From positions 218,752-282,751 of the forward strand of contig NZ_JAQSUW010000011.1 of NCBI RefSeq assembly GCF_028649395.1: a DNA stretch of 64,000 nucleotides, read 5' to 3'. The position numbers and the translations under genes are program-made. This stretch comes from Pseudomonas sp. Gutcm_11s (GTDB lineage: Bacteria > Pseudomonadota > Gammaproteobacteria > Pseudomonadales > Pseudomonadaceae). How positions within the stretch are numbered: the first letter of the stretch is position 1; each line of letters opens with the position of its first letter. Shown here piece by piece: positions 16,405 through 25,793 of the stretch. The notes under the pieces are model-generated. The model saw only the letters and a program-made list of their open reading frames with translations. It was not told the DNA's origin and ran no database searches.

Positions 16405-17447
16405 GCTTGATCCTCCAGCAGGCGCCATTGCAGTTTCTCGCCAGCGCGCAGCGGAATCACCAGGTTGTCGCCCAGCGGCAGCTCGCTCGGGCCGGTCCAC
16501 TCCTCGCGTACCAGGGTGATGCGATCGGTGTTGCGCGGCAGGCCATAGAAATCAGGGCCGTTCAGGCTGGCGAAGCCCTCCAGCTTGTCCAGCGCGTTAC
16601 GCTGCTCGAAGGCCTCGGCGTACAGCTCGATGGCGGCATGCGCGGTGTAGCAGCCAGCGCAGCCGCAGGCGGCTTCCTTGGCATGCTTGGCATGCGGCGC
16701 CGAGTCGGTGCCGAGGAAGAACTTCGGGCTGCCGCTGGTGGCCGCATCCAGCAGGGCTTCCTGGTGGGTGTTGCGCTTGAGGATCGGCAGGCAATAGAAG
16801 TGCGGGCGAATGCCGCCAACCAGCATGTGGTTTCGGTTGTACAGCAGGTGATGGGCGGTGATCGTCGCGCCCACGTTGGCCGGGGCGGCGTTGACGAACT
16901 GCACGGCATCGCCAGTGGTGATGTGCTCGAACACCACTTTCAGGGTCGGGAAACGCTCGACCACGCGTACCAGGTGCTCGTCGATGAAGCGCTTCTCGCG
17001 GTCGAACACGTCGACTTCGGCGCGGGTCACTTCGCCATGCACCAGCAGCGGCAGGCCGACTTCGGCCATGGCTTGCAGGACGTGGAAGATGTTGTCGATG
17101 CTGGTCACGCCGGAATCGGAGTTGGTAGTGGCGCCTGCCGGGTACAGCTTGGCGGCATGCACGAAGCCGCTGGCCTTGGCGGCGCGCACGTCGTCTGCGC
17201 TGGTCTTGTCGGTGAGGTACAGCACCATCAGCGGTTCGAAGCGGCTGCCGGCCGGGCGGGCGGCCAGGATGCGCTCGCGGTAGGCGCTGGCTTCGTCGGC
17301 ATTGCGCACCGGCGGTACCAGGTTGGGCATGATGATGGCGCGGGCGAAGGTCCGTGCGACATCGCGGACGGTGTGCTGCAGGACGGCGCCATCACGCAGG
17401 TGGATGTGCCAGTCGTCTGGGCGCAGCAGGGTGATACGGTCGGACAT
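16401..17447 (-). CDS. pyrC: Dihydroorotase (class II)
   Basis: PyrC cyclises carbamoyl aspartate to dihydroorotate in pyrimidine synthesis. The 348-residue protein starts at [16 protein letters not shown] (ATG 17447). Zinc ligands are seen in [20 protein letters not shown] and GTDSAPHAK, and the carbamylated lysine in [12 protein letters not shown]. Its length fits the short class II form. It is first in a two-gene unit with rnt (4-base overlap) and divergent from motY, as in other Pseudomonas. Confidence 0.95.
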   Translation of the reverse strand: MSDRITLLRPDDWHIHLRDGAVLQHTVRDVARTFARAIIMPNLVPPVRNADEASAYRERILAARPAGSRFEPLMVLYLTDKTSADDVRAAKASGFVHAAKLYPAGATTNSDSGVTSIDNIFHVLQAMAEVGLPLLVHGEVTRAEVDVFDREKRFIDEHLVRVVERFPTLKVVFEHITTGDAVQFVNAAPANVGATITAHHLLYNRNHMLVGGIRPHFYCLPILKRNTHQEALLDAATSGSPKFFLGTDSAPHAKHAKEAACGCAGCYTAHAAIELYAEAFEQRNALDKLEGFASLNGPDFYGLPRNTDRITLVREEWTGPSELPLGDNLVIPLRAGEKLQWRLLEDQA

Positions 17448-17619
17448 GGGGATTCCCGGCAGGTAAAACGTGCGCAAATGCTACCAGTTTTGCTCCGGGG
17501 CTGTTTCCGTTTCGTCCGTGATCGCGAGCGTTACGAGAGCACTCCCTTCTGGCCTATCAAGTTTCCGTCGATACTGCCGATACGGGCATTGAAAGCCGTA
17601 TCTCCTACTGGAGCCGATC

Positions 17620-18600
17620 TTGCGCCAGCCCCGCCACCTTCTACTTAGCCTGCTCGCCTGCGTGCCCTGGTGCATGCCGGCTGCGGCCATCACTTTCCAG
17701 ACGCGCATGGAGAAAGTGGAGTGGAAGGTCGAGGGAGACCAGTTCGAGTGCCGTCTGAGTCAGCCGATTGCCGACTTTGGCAGTGGCGAGTTCGTGCGCC
17801 GCGCCGGTGAGCAGGCGACTTTCCGTCTCAAGGTGCGCGAGCGCTGGCTGGGCTCGGGGTCGGCAATCCTCCTGGCGGCCGCAGCCCCCTGGCAGCCGGG
17901 GCGTGGCGACATCAACCTGGGAGCGCTGGCGGTTGGTAGCGGCCAGGTGCCGTTCAACAGCAACCAGGAGCAGGCCGGGCGCCTGCTCACTGGATTGATG
18001 GAAGGGCGCAGCCCGCTGGTTCGCCACCGCACTCTGCAGGGCGGTGACAGCCTGGAAGTGCGCCTGCTGCCGGTGAAGTTCAACCAGGCCTACAACGACT
18101 ACCTCAAGTGCACGGCTGGCCTGCTGCCGGTCAACTTCGACCAGATCCGCCAGACCCAGCTCGATTTCCCCGGCGGCACCACGCTGGAGCCGCTGGCCCA
18201 GGCCAAGATCGACATCATCCTCGACTTCATGAAGGCCGACCCCAGCATCAACCGCATCCAGCTCGACGGCCATTCGGACAACGGCGGCAATCGCCTGACC
18301 AACCGCGACCAGTCGCGGCGCCGCGCCATGGCGGTGGAGGAGTACCTCAAGTCGCGTGGCATTCCGGCCGAGCAGATCGTGGTGCGCTTCCACGGCGAGC
18401 GCTACCCGCTGGTGAAGAACAGCAACGCGGCCAACCGGGCGAAGAATCGCCGGGTGACCATGACGCTGTCCCGTGAGCCGGTGGTAGAGGCGGAACCCGA
18501 GCCGCAGGCCCCGGCCAACCCCGCGCCAAGCGCGGTGCCGGCGCCCAGCCAGCCGGCTCCTGCTGCCGAAGCTCCGGCCACTCCCGCTGCGCAATCCTGA
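17620..18600 (+). CDS. motY: MotY-type flagellar stator-associated OmpA-family protein
   Basis: MotY forms the T ring around the rod and helps stators anchor. The 326-residue protein starts at TTG 17620, with GGAG 8 bases before, and carries a Sec signal ending at PAAA (about residue 23). The N-terminal MotY domain covers about 25-150, and an OmpA-type peptidoglycan-binding domain follows (LDGHSDNGGNRLTNRDQS). The last 40 residues are a Pro/Ala/Glu-rich tail beyond the domain. A later ATG (17707) would lose the signal, so TTG is preferred. The neighbours pyrC and argG match other Pseudomonas. Confidence 0.88.
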   Translation: MRQPRHLLLSLLACVPWCMPAAAITFQTRMEKVEWKVEGDQFECRLSQPIADFGSGEFVRRAGEQATFRLKVRERWLGSGSAILLAAAAPWQPGRGDINLGALAVGSGQVPFNSNQEQAGRLLTGLMEGRSPLVRHRTLQGGDSLEVRLLPVKFNQAYNDYLKCTAGLLPVNFDQIRQTQLDFPGGTTLEPLAQAKIDIILDFMKADPSINRIQLDGHSDNGGNRLTNRDQSRRRAMAVEEYLKSRGIPAEQIVVRFHGERYPLVKNSNAANRAKNRRVTMTLSREPVVEAEPEPQAPANPAPSAVPAPSQPAPAAEAPATPAAQS

Positions 18601-18718
18601 AGACCTGACGGTCAATAAATCTGTCGCTTTGTCGCTAGAGTCTGTCGCGCCCCTGTAAATCATTCCACACGGCCGGTAGAATCCCCGGTTTTCCGTACAA
18701 CCCGTGGAGTTGATTGGC

Positions 18719-19936
18719 ATGGCGGACGTTAAGAAGGTAGTTCTGGCCTATTCCGGTGGCCTGGATACCTCGGTGATCCTCAAGTGGCTGCAAGACACCT
18801 ATAACTGCGAAGTGGTGACCTTCACCGCCGACCTCGGCCAGGGCGAAGAAGTCGAGCCGGCTCGCGCCAAGGCTCAGGCCATGGGCGTCAAGGAAATCTA
18901 CATCGATGACCTGCGCGAAGAATTCGTTCGCGACTTCGTCTACCCGATGTTCCGCGCCAACACCATCTACGAAGGCGAGTACCTGCTGGGTACCTCCATC
19001 GCCCGCCCGCTGATCGCCAAGCGCCTGATCGAGATCGCCAACGAGACCGGCGCCGACGCCATCTCCCACGGCGCCACCGGCAAGGGCAACGATCAGGTGC
19101 GTTTCGAGCTGGGTGCCTACGCCCTCAAGCCGGGCGTGAAAGTGATCGCTCCCTGGCGTGAGTGGGACCTGCTGTCCCGCGAGAAGCTGATGGACTACGC
19201 CGAGAAGCACGCCATCCCTATCGAGCGCCACGGCAAGAAGAAGTCGCCGTACTCCATGGACGCCAACCTGCTGCACATCTCCTATGAAGGTGGCGTGCTG
19301 GAAGACACCTGGACCGAGCACGAAGAAGACATGTGGAAGTGGACCGTCTCCCCGGAGACTGCTCCCGATGTCCCGACCTACATCGAGCTGACCTTCCGCA
19401 AGGGCGACATCGTTGCCATCGACGGCAAGGACCTGACCCCGGCCCAGGTGCTGGCCGAGCTGAATCGCATCGGCGGCGCCAACGGTATCGGTCGCCTCGA
19501 CATCGTCGAGAACCGCTACGTCGGCATGAAGTCCCGTGGCTGCTACGAGACCCCCGGTGGCACCATCATGCTGCGCGCCCACCGCGCCATCGAGTCGATC
19601 ACCCTGGACCGCGAAGTGGCCCACCTGAAAGACGAGCTGATGCCCAAGTACGCCAGCCTGATCTACACCGGCTACTGGTGGAGCCCGGAGCGTCTGATGC
19701 TGCAGCAGATGATCGACGCCTCGCAGACCAACGTGAACGGTGTGGTACGCCTGAAGCTGTACAAGGGCAACGTCATCGTGGTTGGCCGCAAGTCCGACGA
19801 CTCGCTGTTCGACGCCAACATCGCGACCTTCGAGGAAGACGGCGGCGCCTACAACCAGGCCGACGCGGCGGGCTTCATCAAGCTCAACGCCCTGCGCATG
19901 CGCATCGCCGCCGGCAAGGGCCGCAAGCTGTTCTGA
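18719..19936 (+). CDS. argG: Argininosuccinate synthase
   Basis: ArgG joins citrulline and aspartate using ATP, the penultimate step of arginine synthesis. The 405-residue protein starts at [14 protein letters not shown] (ATG 18719). The ATP-pyrophosphatase loop AYSGGLDTS is intact, as are [13 protein letters not shown] and the C-terminal helical region. A TAGAAT element near 18676 is a possible -10. The synonymous codon choice is typical of a highly expressed gene. A terminator follows at 19958-19989. Confidence 0.96.
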   Translation: MADVKKVVLAYSGGLDTSVILKWLQDTYNCEVVTFTADLGQGEEVEPARAKAQAMGVKEIYIDDLREEFVRDFVYPMFRANTIYEGEYLLGTSIARPLIAKRLIEIANETGADAISHGATGKGNDQVRFELGAYALKPGVKVIAPWREWDLLSREKLMDYAEKHAIPIERHGKKKSPYSMDANLLHISYEGGVLEDTWTEHEEDMWKWTVSPETAPDVPTYIELTFRKGDIVAIDGKDLTPAQVLAELNRIGGANGIGRLDIVENRYVGMKSRGCYETPGGTIMLRAHRAIESITLDREVAHLKDELMPKYASLIYTGYWWSPERLMLQQMIDASQTNVNGVVRLKLYKGNVIVVGRKSDDSLFDANIATFEEDGGAYNQADAAGFIKLNALRMRIAAGKGRKLF

Positions 19937-19957
19937 TAAGCTAGCGCCGAGCCAGAC

Positions 19958-19989
19958 GAACCCCGGCCACGAGCCGGGGTTCTGTTTTT
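19958..19989 (+). terminator. Terminator after argG
   Basis: GAACCCCGGC and GCCGGGGTTC form a perfect 10-base stem, followed by TGTTTTT. It lies 21 bases after the argG stop. Confidence 0.88.
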
Positions 19990-20025
19990 ATAAGCCCGCA
20001 AAAGGGCACCGATGAGGAAACCCCG

Positions 20026-20418
20026 ATGAGACTGCTGCATACCATGCTGCGCGTCGGCGACATGGATAAATCCATCGCCTTCTACACCGAAGTGCTGGGC
20101 ATGACCCTGCTGCGTCGCAAGGAATACCCGGACGGTCAGTTCACCCTTGCCTTCGTCGGCTACGGCAACGAGGCCGAGAACAGCGTGATCGAGCTGACCT
20201 ACAACTGGGGCGTCGACAAGTACGAGCTGGGTACCGCCTACGGTCACATCGCCCTGGAAGTGGAAGACGTCTACAAGGCCTGCGAGGACATCCGCTCCCG
20301 TGGCGGCAAGATCACCCGCGAGCCGGGCCCGATGAAGCACGGCACCAGCATCCTGGCCTTCGTCGAGGATCCGGACGGCTACAAGATCGAGCTGCTGTCG
20401 CCGTCGCGAAAGGATTGA
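20026..20418 (+). CDS. gloA: Lactoylglutathione lyase (glyoxalase I)
   Basis: This enzyme converts the hemithioacetal of methylglyoxal and glutathione to S-lactoylglutathione. The 130-residue protein has the short, nickel-type form. All four metal ligands of the E. coli enzyme are at the same numbers: H5, E56, H74 and E122. It follows argG after a terminator, as in P. aeruginosa, and precedes a cyclase gene. Confidence 0.95.
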   Translation: MRLLHTMLRVGDMDKSIAFYTEVLGMTLLRRKEYPDGQFTLAFVGYGNEAENSVIELTYNWGVDKYELGTAYGHIALEVEDVYKACEDIRSRGGKITREPGPMKHGTSILAFVEDPDGYKIELLSPSRKD

Positions 20419-20487
20419 CAGCCGTTGTGCTTTGTAGGTGAATGCTTACAGGGCTAATGGCCATTTGCCTGGCCATCGAGGTGTCCC

Positions 20488-21564
20488 ATGACGGCTGATC
20501 CGCAGGCGCTGCGTCTGATTCGGGTGGTTCAGGAGCTGTCGATGGCGAAGGATGTGGACCGTGTTGCGGAGATTGTCCGCAGCGCGGCCCGCGAGCTGAC
20601 CGGTGCCGATGGCGCCACCTTCGTTCTGCGCGACGGGCAGCAATGTTTCTATCGCGACGAGGACGCCATTTCGCCCTTGTGGAAGGGGCAGCGCTTTCCT
20701 TTGAGCGCCTGCATCAGCGGCTGGGCCATGCTCAATCGCCGTTCCACCGTGATTCCCGATATCTACGCGGACTCGCGCATTCCCCACGCGGCCTACCGGC
20801 CGACCTTCGTCAAGAGCCTGGTCATGGTGCCCATCCGCACCCTGGAGCCGATCGGCGCGATTGGCACCTACTGGGCCACCCCGCACGAGGCCAGTGAGCA
20901 GCAGGTCATGTTGCTGCAGGCACTGGCCGACTCCACGTCCATTGCCATGGAGAATGTGCAGGTCTATGCCGAGCTGGAGCGCCGGGTGGCGGATCGCACC
21001 CTGCAGCTGGTCGAGGTCAATCAGCGCCTGCAGGCCGAAATGCGCGAGCGTGAGCGTATGGCCGCGGAGGTGCGCCAGCTGTCGCTGACCGACGAACTCA
21101 CCGGCCTGAGCAATCGGCGTGGCTTCCTGCTGCTGGCCGAGCGCGAACTGGAGTCGGCACGGCGGCGCGGTGGGCGCTGCCTGCTGCTGTACGCCGACCT
21201 GGATTACCTGAAACAGGCCAATGACCGCTTCGGCCATGCTGCCGGCGACGCCATGCTGATCGATGCCGCACAGCTGCTGCGCTCATTGTTCCGCAGCACC
21301 GATGTGGTAGCGCGCCTGGGCGGTGACGAGTTCGTCGTGCTGGCCAGCGACTACACCAGCAGTGAAGAGGTACTGCTGCGCCTGCATCGGGCGCTGGATA
21401 CCTTCCGCCGCACCACCGGCCGGCCGCTGTCGCTGAGTGTCGGCCTCGCCGAGTCGGGGCTGCGTGGCGGTAGCGGCCTGGATACCCTGCTGCAACAGGC
21501 AGACAGCGCCATGTATGCCAACAAGTGCACGCGGCACGAGCGCCAACAGGTAGTCAATCAGTAA
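20488..21564 (+). CDS. GAF-domain diguanylate cyclase
   Basis: This 358-residue cytosolic protein has an N-terminal GAF domain (about 20-170), a short coiled-coil linker (170-200, ELERRVADRTLQLVEVNQRL) and a C-terminal GGDEF domain (about 205-350). The active site LGGDEFV is intact. An RSTD sequence five residues before it is a proper inhibitory I-site, so it should make c-di-GMP with product feedback. The GAF ligand is unknown. The start is ATG 20488, 69 bases after gloA, and a terminator follows. Confidence 0.92.
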   Translation: MTADPQALRLIRVVQELSMAKDVDRVAEIVRSAARELTGADGATFVLRDGQQCFYRDEDAISPLWKGQRFPLSACISGWAMLNRRSTVIPDIYADSRIPHAAYRPTFVKSLVMVPIRTLEPIGAIGTYWATPHEASEQQVMLLQALADSTSIAMENVQVYAELERRVADRTLQLVEVNQRLQAEMRERERMAAEVRQLSLTDELTGLSNRRGFLLLAERELESARRRGGRCLLLYADLDYLKQANDRFGHAAGDAMLIDAAQLLRSLFRSTDVVARLGGDEFVVLASDYTSSEEVLLRLHRALDTFRRTTGRPLSLSVGLAESGLRGGSGLDTLLQQADSAMYANKCTRHERQQVVNQ

Positions 21565-21565
21565 C

Positions 21566-21595
21566 GAAAAAGCCCCGCGATGCGGGGCTTTCTTC
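21566..21595. terminator. Bidirectional terminator
   Basis: GAAAAAGCCCCGC and GCGGGGCTTTCTTC form a stem with a short loop between the cyclase gene (plus) and the small PA3496-type gene (minus). Confidence 0.88.
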
Positions 21596-21605
21596 TATCC
21601 GGCCT

Positions 21606-21788
21606 TCAGAAGTCGTAGTCGTAGTCGTTCAACTGCTTCTGCAGGCGGCGCTCGGCGAGCATGTTGTCGATGATGCGGCGCTTGGTCAGGTTGGTCTTGG
21701 CGACCTCTACCGTGCGCTCGCCGGCGTCGTCGCTGTCTTCGGCGGCGAAGTCGTCTTCGACTTCGAGTTCTTCTTTGTCAGTGCTCAT
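21606..21788 (-). CDS. PA3496-family small acidic protein
   Basis: This 60-residue protein has a very acidic N-terminal half (EELEVEDDFAAEDSDDA) and a basic helical C-terminal half (TNLTKRRIIDNMLAERRLQ) ending in DYDYDF. It matches the small Pseudomonas family called PA3496, tentatively tied to envelope integrity; that role is not evident here. The place next to nth agrees with P. aeruginosa, where PA3495 is nth. The start at ATG 21788 has an AGTTGG-type weak ribosome site. Confidence 0.8.
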   Translation of the reverse strand: MSTDKEELEVEDDFAAEDSDDAGERTVEVAKTNLTKRRIIDNMLAERRLQKQLNDYDYDF

Positions 21789-21895
21789 GGGCCAACTCCA
21801 GAGTTCGGAGGCTGATGGCGCACCTTATAGCGACAAAGTCCGGGGCTGGTAAAAAAGATTTTTTCAATCAGGTCCATGCCTGATTCATTGGCCAA

Positions 21896-22534
21896 TCAAT
21901 CGTCGGAAGTCTTGGCCTTGTACTCGCACAGGTCCTCGATGCGGCAGGCGCCGCAGCGCGGCTTGCGCGCCTGGCAGACGTAGCGGCCGTGCAGGATCAG
22001 CCAGTGGTGCGCGTCCAGGAGGAATTCCTTGGGCACGAACTTGACCAGCTTCTTCTCCACTTCCAGCACGTTCTTACCCGGGGCGATGCCGGTGCGGTTG
22101 CTGACGCGGAAGATATGCGTGTCCACCGCCATGGCCGGCTGGCGGAAGGCGGTGTTGAGCACCACGTTGGCGGTCTTGCGGCCGACGCCCGGCAGCGCTT
22201 CCAAGTCTTCACGGTTGTCCGGCACCTGGCTGCCATGTTTCTCGACGAGGATGCGGCAGGTCTCGATGACGTTCTTGGCCTTGCTGTTGTACAGGCCGAT
22301 GGTCTTGATGTACTCGCTCAGACCCTCGACGCCCAGCGCATGGATGGCCTCCGGGGTGTTGGCCACCGGGTACAGCTTGGCCGTGGCCTTGTTCACGCCC
22401 ACGTCGGTGGCCTGGGCGGAGAGGATCACCGCGATCAGCAGCTCGAAGGGCGTGGTGTAGGCCAGTTCGGTCTTGGGTTCGGGGTTGTCTTCGTGCAGGC
22501 GGCGGAAGATCTCAAAGCGCTTGGCGGCGTTCAT
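21896..22534 (-). CDS. nth: Endonuclease III
   Basis: Nth removes oxidised pyrimidines and cuts at abasic sites. The 212-residue protein starts at MNAAKRFEIFRRLH (ATG 22534), overlapping the rnfE stop by 4 bases. It shows the helix-hairpin-helix LEALPGVGRKTANVVL with the catalytic lysine, the aspartate of AVDTHIFRVSNRT, and a C-terminal [4Fe-4S] set CX6CX2CX5C (CQARKPRCGACRIEDLC). A long open frame extends upstream but runs across rnfE in another frame and is not used. It is the last gene of the rnf-nth operon. Confidence 0.95.
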   Translation of the reverse strand: MNAAKRFEIFRRLHEDNPEPKTELAYTTPFELLIAVILSAQATDVGVNKATAKLYPVANTPEAIHALGVEGLSEYIKTIGLYNSKAKNVIETCRILVEKHGSQVPDNREDLEALPGVGRKTANVVLNTAFRQPAMAVDTHIFRVSNRTGIAPGKNVLEVEKKLVKFVPKEFLLDAHHWLILHGRYVCQARKPRCGACRIEDLCEYKAKTSDD

Positions 22535-23085
22535 CGGGCGTCGTCTTGGTTGAAGTGGCGGAGCAGGGCGAGCAACAGGCCGAGCAGGATAAAGGCGCCG
22601 GCGGCGTGCGTCAGCAGCGACATGCCGCTCGACCAGTGCCAGCCGCTGGCGGCGGACCCCAGTAGCCAGTTGGCATGGGCGAACAGGCTGCCATTGCCGA
22701 GCAGCTCGCGCAGGCCGCCGAGCAGCGTGGCGAGCAGCGCGAAGTTCAGTCCGGGCCTGAGGCCGGCCAGTGCCGTGTGCTGGTCGTCTAGGGCGAGCGC
22801 CAGGCAGGGCAGGATCAGCAGCGGCAGGAACAGCTCCAGGGCGCCGGCCAGCTCGGCGCTGAGCAACTGCAGCGCAAGCGCCGCGGCACTGGCGAGGATG
22901 CCGCCAATCAGCAGAGCGGCCAGCACCAGGCCATTGCCTTGCAGCCGCGCGCGCAGAGGGGGCAGCAGCAGGCCACAGAACAGCAGAACCAGCAGGCCGC
23001 ACAGGCCGATGCCGAAAGCCTTGATCAGCAGATCGGTGCAGCCCAGTAAAGGCGCGAGGGTGAGCAGCTGCACAGAGCGCTTCAT
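22531..23085 (-). CDS. rnfE: RnfE/RsxE-like subunit, shortened
   Basis: This 184-residue multi-spanning membrane protein is recognised as RnfE by position and by GLRELLGNGSLF, matching the family GSLREIIGNGTLF block. Canonical RnfE has about 200-235 residues; here the N-terminal leader is missing (it starts MKRSVQLLTLAPLLG) and the C-terminus is short. The family CPLL cysteine is replaced (LAPLLGCT), while a later cysteine in LLILPCLAL may correspond to the second ligand. Overlaps of 4 bases at both ends tie it to rnfG and nth. Electron transfer through the usual RnfA/RnfE cluster is doubtful. Confidence 0.75.
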   Translation of the reverse strand: MKRSVQLLTLAPLLGCTDLLIKAFGIGLCGLLVLLFCGLLLPPLRARLQGNGLVLAALLIGGILASAAALALQLLSAELAGALELFLPLLILPCLALALDDQHTALAGLRPGLNFALLATLLGGLRELLGNGSLFAHANWLLGSAASGWHWSSGMSLLTHAAGAFILLGLLLALLRHFNQDDAR

Positions 23086-23672
23086 GGCTGCGCCTCCAGT
23101 AGTCGCTCGCGGTTGGCATCGAAGAAGCGCAGGGCGCGCTGCAGGGCATCGGTGACTGCGCGCGAGGTGACGGTAGCGCCGGCGATCTGGTCGACCTGGC
23201 CGCCATCTGCGCGTAGCGTCCATTTTGCCTCCAGCGTCTTGTCGGCGAAACCGCCCAGCCAGTGGGCCCGCTCCGGCGCCAGCAGATCGGCCAGGCCCGG
23301 CGTCTCCTGCTGTTGCAGCACCTTGCTGGCGAGCAGGTGGCCATCCGCGCTGATCGCCACCAGCAGGCGGATCGGTCCCTCGTAGCCGCGGGCGCTGACC
23401 GGCAGCAGCACGGCGCTGGGTCGGCCGTTCAGGCTGGCCAGGTAGCCCGGTTCGGCGTTGGTATTGCCCAGCAGGCCGCCGGCGGGCAGCGCGATGGGGC
23501 TGCGTAGCGGGCGATTGTCGTAGCTGCCGGCGGGCAGCAGGTCGAGCAGGGTGCGTTCGGCGGCGGCCTCGCGCCGTTGCTCGATGCGCGGCGCGGCGAA
23601 ATGCTGGAAGACGACGAGCAGGCCGGCGCCGAGCAGGGCGATCAGCAGCAGGAGCGGGGCGGCGCGCTTCAT
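23082..23672 (-). CDS. rnfG: RnfG/RsxG-like FMN-carrying subunit
   Basis: This 196-residue protein has one N-terminal membrane helix (about 5-25) and a periplasmic FMN-binding domain. QQQETPGLADLL matches the family ETPGLG region. The flavinylation threonine is expected in QIAGATVTSRAV, near residue 166. The SGAT-type motif has Ala in place of Ser/Thr before the glycine, so covalent flavin is likely but not certain. It overlaps rnfD by 4 bases and rnfE by 4 bases. Confidence 0.82.
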   Translation of the reverse strand: MKRAAPLLLLIALLGAGLLVVFQHFAAPRIEQRREAAAERTLLDLLPAGSYDNRPLRSPIALPAGGLLGNTNAEPGYLASLNGRPSAVLLPVSARGYEGPIRLLVAISADGHLLASKVLQQQETPGLADLLAPERAHWLGGFADKTLEAKWTLRADGGQVDQIAGATVTSRAVTDALQRALRFFDANRERLLEAQP

Positions 23673-24673
23673 CGCGGTGCTCCCAGGCGATCCAGGCGGG
23701 TGACGCAGAGGTTCATCAGCAGCACGGCAAAGGCTAGGCCGTCCGGGTAGCCGCCCCAGGTGCGGATGACATAGGTCAGCAGGCCGACGCCGATACCGAA
23801 GTACAGGCGCCCGCGCGGACTATCCGGGCCGCTGACCGGCTCGGTGATGATGAAGAAGGCGCCGAGCATGGTGGCACCGCTGAACAGGTGCAGCAGCGGC
23901 GAGCCGTTGGAGTCGGAGCCCGAGCCGCTCCAGCACAGCAGGCTGGCGACGAACAGGGCGCCGAGCATGCCGACCGGCGCCTGCCAGCGGATCACCTTCT
24001 GCTGCAGGAGGAACAGGCCGCCGGCGAGGAAGGTCAGGTTGACCCATTCCACGCCACGCCCGCCGACACCGCCGAAGGCCGGGTGGCTGGCGAATAGCTC
24101 GTCGACGGTCAGGCGGTCGTTGTGGCGCAAGCTGTCCAGCACCGTGGCCTGGCTCCAGCCATCCGGCAGGCCGGGGCCGAAGCCAAAGATCTGCTGCAGC
24201 CCGGCGAGCAGGTCGTGGCCGCCGCCAGGTGCCGGCCAATGCACCATCTGCGCCGGGAAGGCGACCAGGGCAAAGGCGTAGCCGAGCATGGCCGGGTTGA
24301 ACGGGTTGCTGCCGAAACCGCCGAACAACGATTTGCCGAACAGGCTGGCGAAGGCGGCGCTGGCCACTGTTAGCCACCAAGGCGCGTAGCCGGGCAGGGC
24401 CAGGGCTAGCAGCAGGGCGCTGACCAGGCCGCTGCCTTCGGCCAGCAGCGGCTGCTCGAACAGGCTGTGCTGCTGCGGCGTGAGTGGCTGGCCGCGCAGG
24501 CGGCGGGTCAGCAGCTCGCAGGCGCAGCAGGTGGCGATGGCTAGCAGCAACTGGATCAGCAGGCCCCAGCCGTTGAACCAGAGCAGGGCCAGGGCGCCGG
24601 GCAGGCAGGCGAGCAGCACCCGCTGCATGCTCGGGCGTGGGTCGAAGGCGATCTCAGGGCTGCTGGTAGTCAT
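23669..24673 (-). CDS. rnfD: RnfD/RsxD-like membrane subunit
   Basis: This 334-residue polytopic protein starts at [14 protein letters not shown] (ATG 24673), overlapping rnfB by 20 bases. It shows the RnfD landmarks [18 protein letters not shown] and [16 protein letters not shown]; the latter holds the threonine that carries covalent FMN in the family. The C-terminal AVLLMNLCV block is also typical. It follows rnfB directly, so no space remains for an rnfC gene, which normally lies here. Confidence 0.87.
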   Translation of the reverse strand: MTTSSPEIAFDPRPSMQRVLLACLPGALALLWFNGWGLLIQLLLAIATCCACELLTRRLRGQPLTPQQHSLFEQPLLAEGSGLVSALLLALALPGYAPWWLTVASAAFASLFGKSLFGGFGSNPFNPAMLGYAFALVAFPAQMVHWPAPGGGHDLLAGLQQIFGFGPGLPDGWSQATVLDSLRHNDRLTVDELFASHPAFGGVGGRGVEWVNLTFLAGGLFLLQQKVIRWQAPVGMLGALFVASLLCWSGSGSDSNGSPLLHLFSGATMLGAFFIITEPVSGPDSPRGRLYFGIGVGLLTYVIRTWGGYPDGLAFAVLLMNLCVTRLDRLGAPR

Positions 24674-25793
24674 GCAGCTGTCGCTCGGCATGCGCCAGGC
24701 GCTGGCGGGCCTGCTGCAGGGTGTCGGTATCCACCGCAGCGGCATTGGCGGCCAGGCGTCGCTCCAGGCGCAGCAGCTCGGCGCGGGCATAGGCATGCTC
24801 GGTCTTCAGCTCGCGCAGCTGCGGGTCGACCTGGTGCTTGTCGGTGCGTACCAGATCGGGCAGCGGCTTGCCGCTGGCTTCTTCGGCGGCATGCAGGGCC
24901 TGGGCGGCGGCCTCCAGATTGGCGCGCAACGCCTGTAGTGTGCTGTCGTCGGCGCCTTGGCGCGTGGCCTTGTCCAGCTCGGCGCGGCGCAGGGCGAACT
25001 GGATCTTGGCCTGCTTGAGCGCGGCGATGCCGGGCGTGGCAGCGGCTGGCGCCGGCGGCGTGGCTGCTTCCAGCGCGCGCTGGGCCTGCTCGGCGGCCTG
25101 GCGCAATTCGTCCACCTGGCGCTGCAGTTCAGGGTTGCCGCGCTGGGCCAGCTGCTTCTCGGCCTTGCTCAGCACCACCTTGGCCATGGCCGCCTCGATC
25201 TTCAGGCGCTTGTAGCTGTCGTCGTTGCTCGCGGCCGGTTGCGCTGTCGGCGTGGCCGCACTCACCGCAGGCGCACGGGCGGCGCGCTCGGCCTTGCGCC
25301 TGGCTTCGTCACGCGCCAGGCGGGCGAGATGCGCCTCATGACGGCTGCGGAACTGGTCGGCGCGCTCGCGCTGCTGATCGGCCTCTCTGCCTGCCAGCGG
25401 CAGGATGTCGATGCAGTCGACCGGGCAGGGCGCCACACACAGCTCGCAGCCGGTGCATTCTGCGGTGATCACCGTGTGCATCAGCTTGGCCGCGCCGACG
25501 ATGGCGTCCACCGGGCAGGCCTGGATGCATTTGGTGCAGCCGATGCACTCGGCCTCGCGGATCAGCGCGATCTGCGGCGGTACGGCGGGCAGCTCCAGCG
25601 GCAGCTCCGGCACTTCCAGCAGGCGCGCCAGGGCGTGGATGGTGGCGGTGCCGCCCGGCGGACACTTGTTGATCGCCTCACCATTAGCGATGCCCGCGGC
25701 GTAGGGCTTGCAGCCAGGATGGCCGCACTTGCCGCACTGGGTCTGCGGCAGCAGGGCGTCGATGGCCTCAATGCGTCGCAGCGCGCTGCTCAT
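24654..25793 (-). CDS. rnfB: RnfB-like ferredoxin without membrane anchor, with long helical tail
   Basis: This 379-residue protein starts at [16 protein letters not shown] (ATG 25793, 4-base overlap with rnfA). It has a CX2CX4CX15C cluster site (C20, C23, C28, C44) and two ferredoxin clusters (C83/86/89/93 and C113/116/119/123), all intact. Usual RnfB has about 190 residues and begins with a membrane helix; that helix is absent here. From about residue 135 to the end it carries 240 residues of charged, Ala-rich, probably coiled-coil sequence, like the repetitive C-terminal tail found on many RnfC proteins. No rnfC gene is present nearby. See findings. Confidence 0.85.
   Translation of the reverse strand: MSSALRRIEAIDALLPQTQCGKCGHPGCKPYAAGIANGEAINKCPPGGTATIHALARLLEVPELPLELPAVPPQIALIREAECIGCTKCIQACPVDAIVGAAKLMHTVITAECTGCELCVAPCPVDCIDILPLAGREADQQRERADQFRSRHEAHLARLARDEARRKAERAARAPAVSAATPTAQPAASNDDSYKRLKIEAAMAKVVLSKAEKQLAQRGNPELQRQVDELRQAAEQAQRALEAATPPAPAAATPGIAALKQAKIQFALRRAELDKATRQGADDSTLQALRANLEAAAQALHAAEEASGKPLPDLVRTDKHQVDPQLRELKTEHAYARAELLRLERRLAANAAAVDTDTLQQARQRLAHAERQLHDYQQP

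Noticed and set aside
21896..23344. A 482-residue version of Nth
   Set aside because: The extra N-terminus reads rnfE and rnfG DNA in the wrong phase. The internal ATG 22534 gives a standard-length Nth with the usual start.
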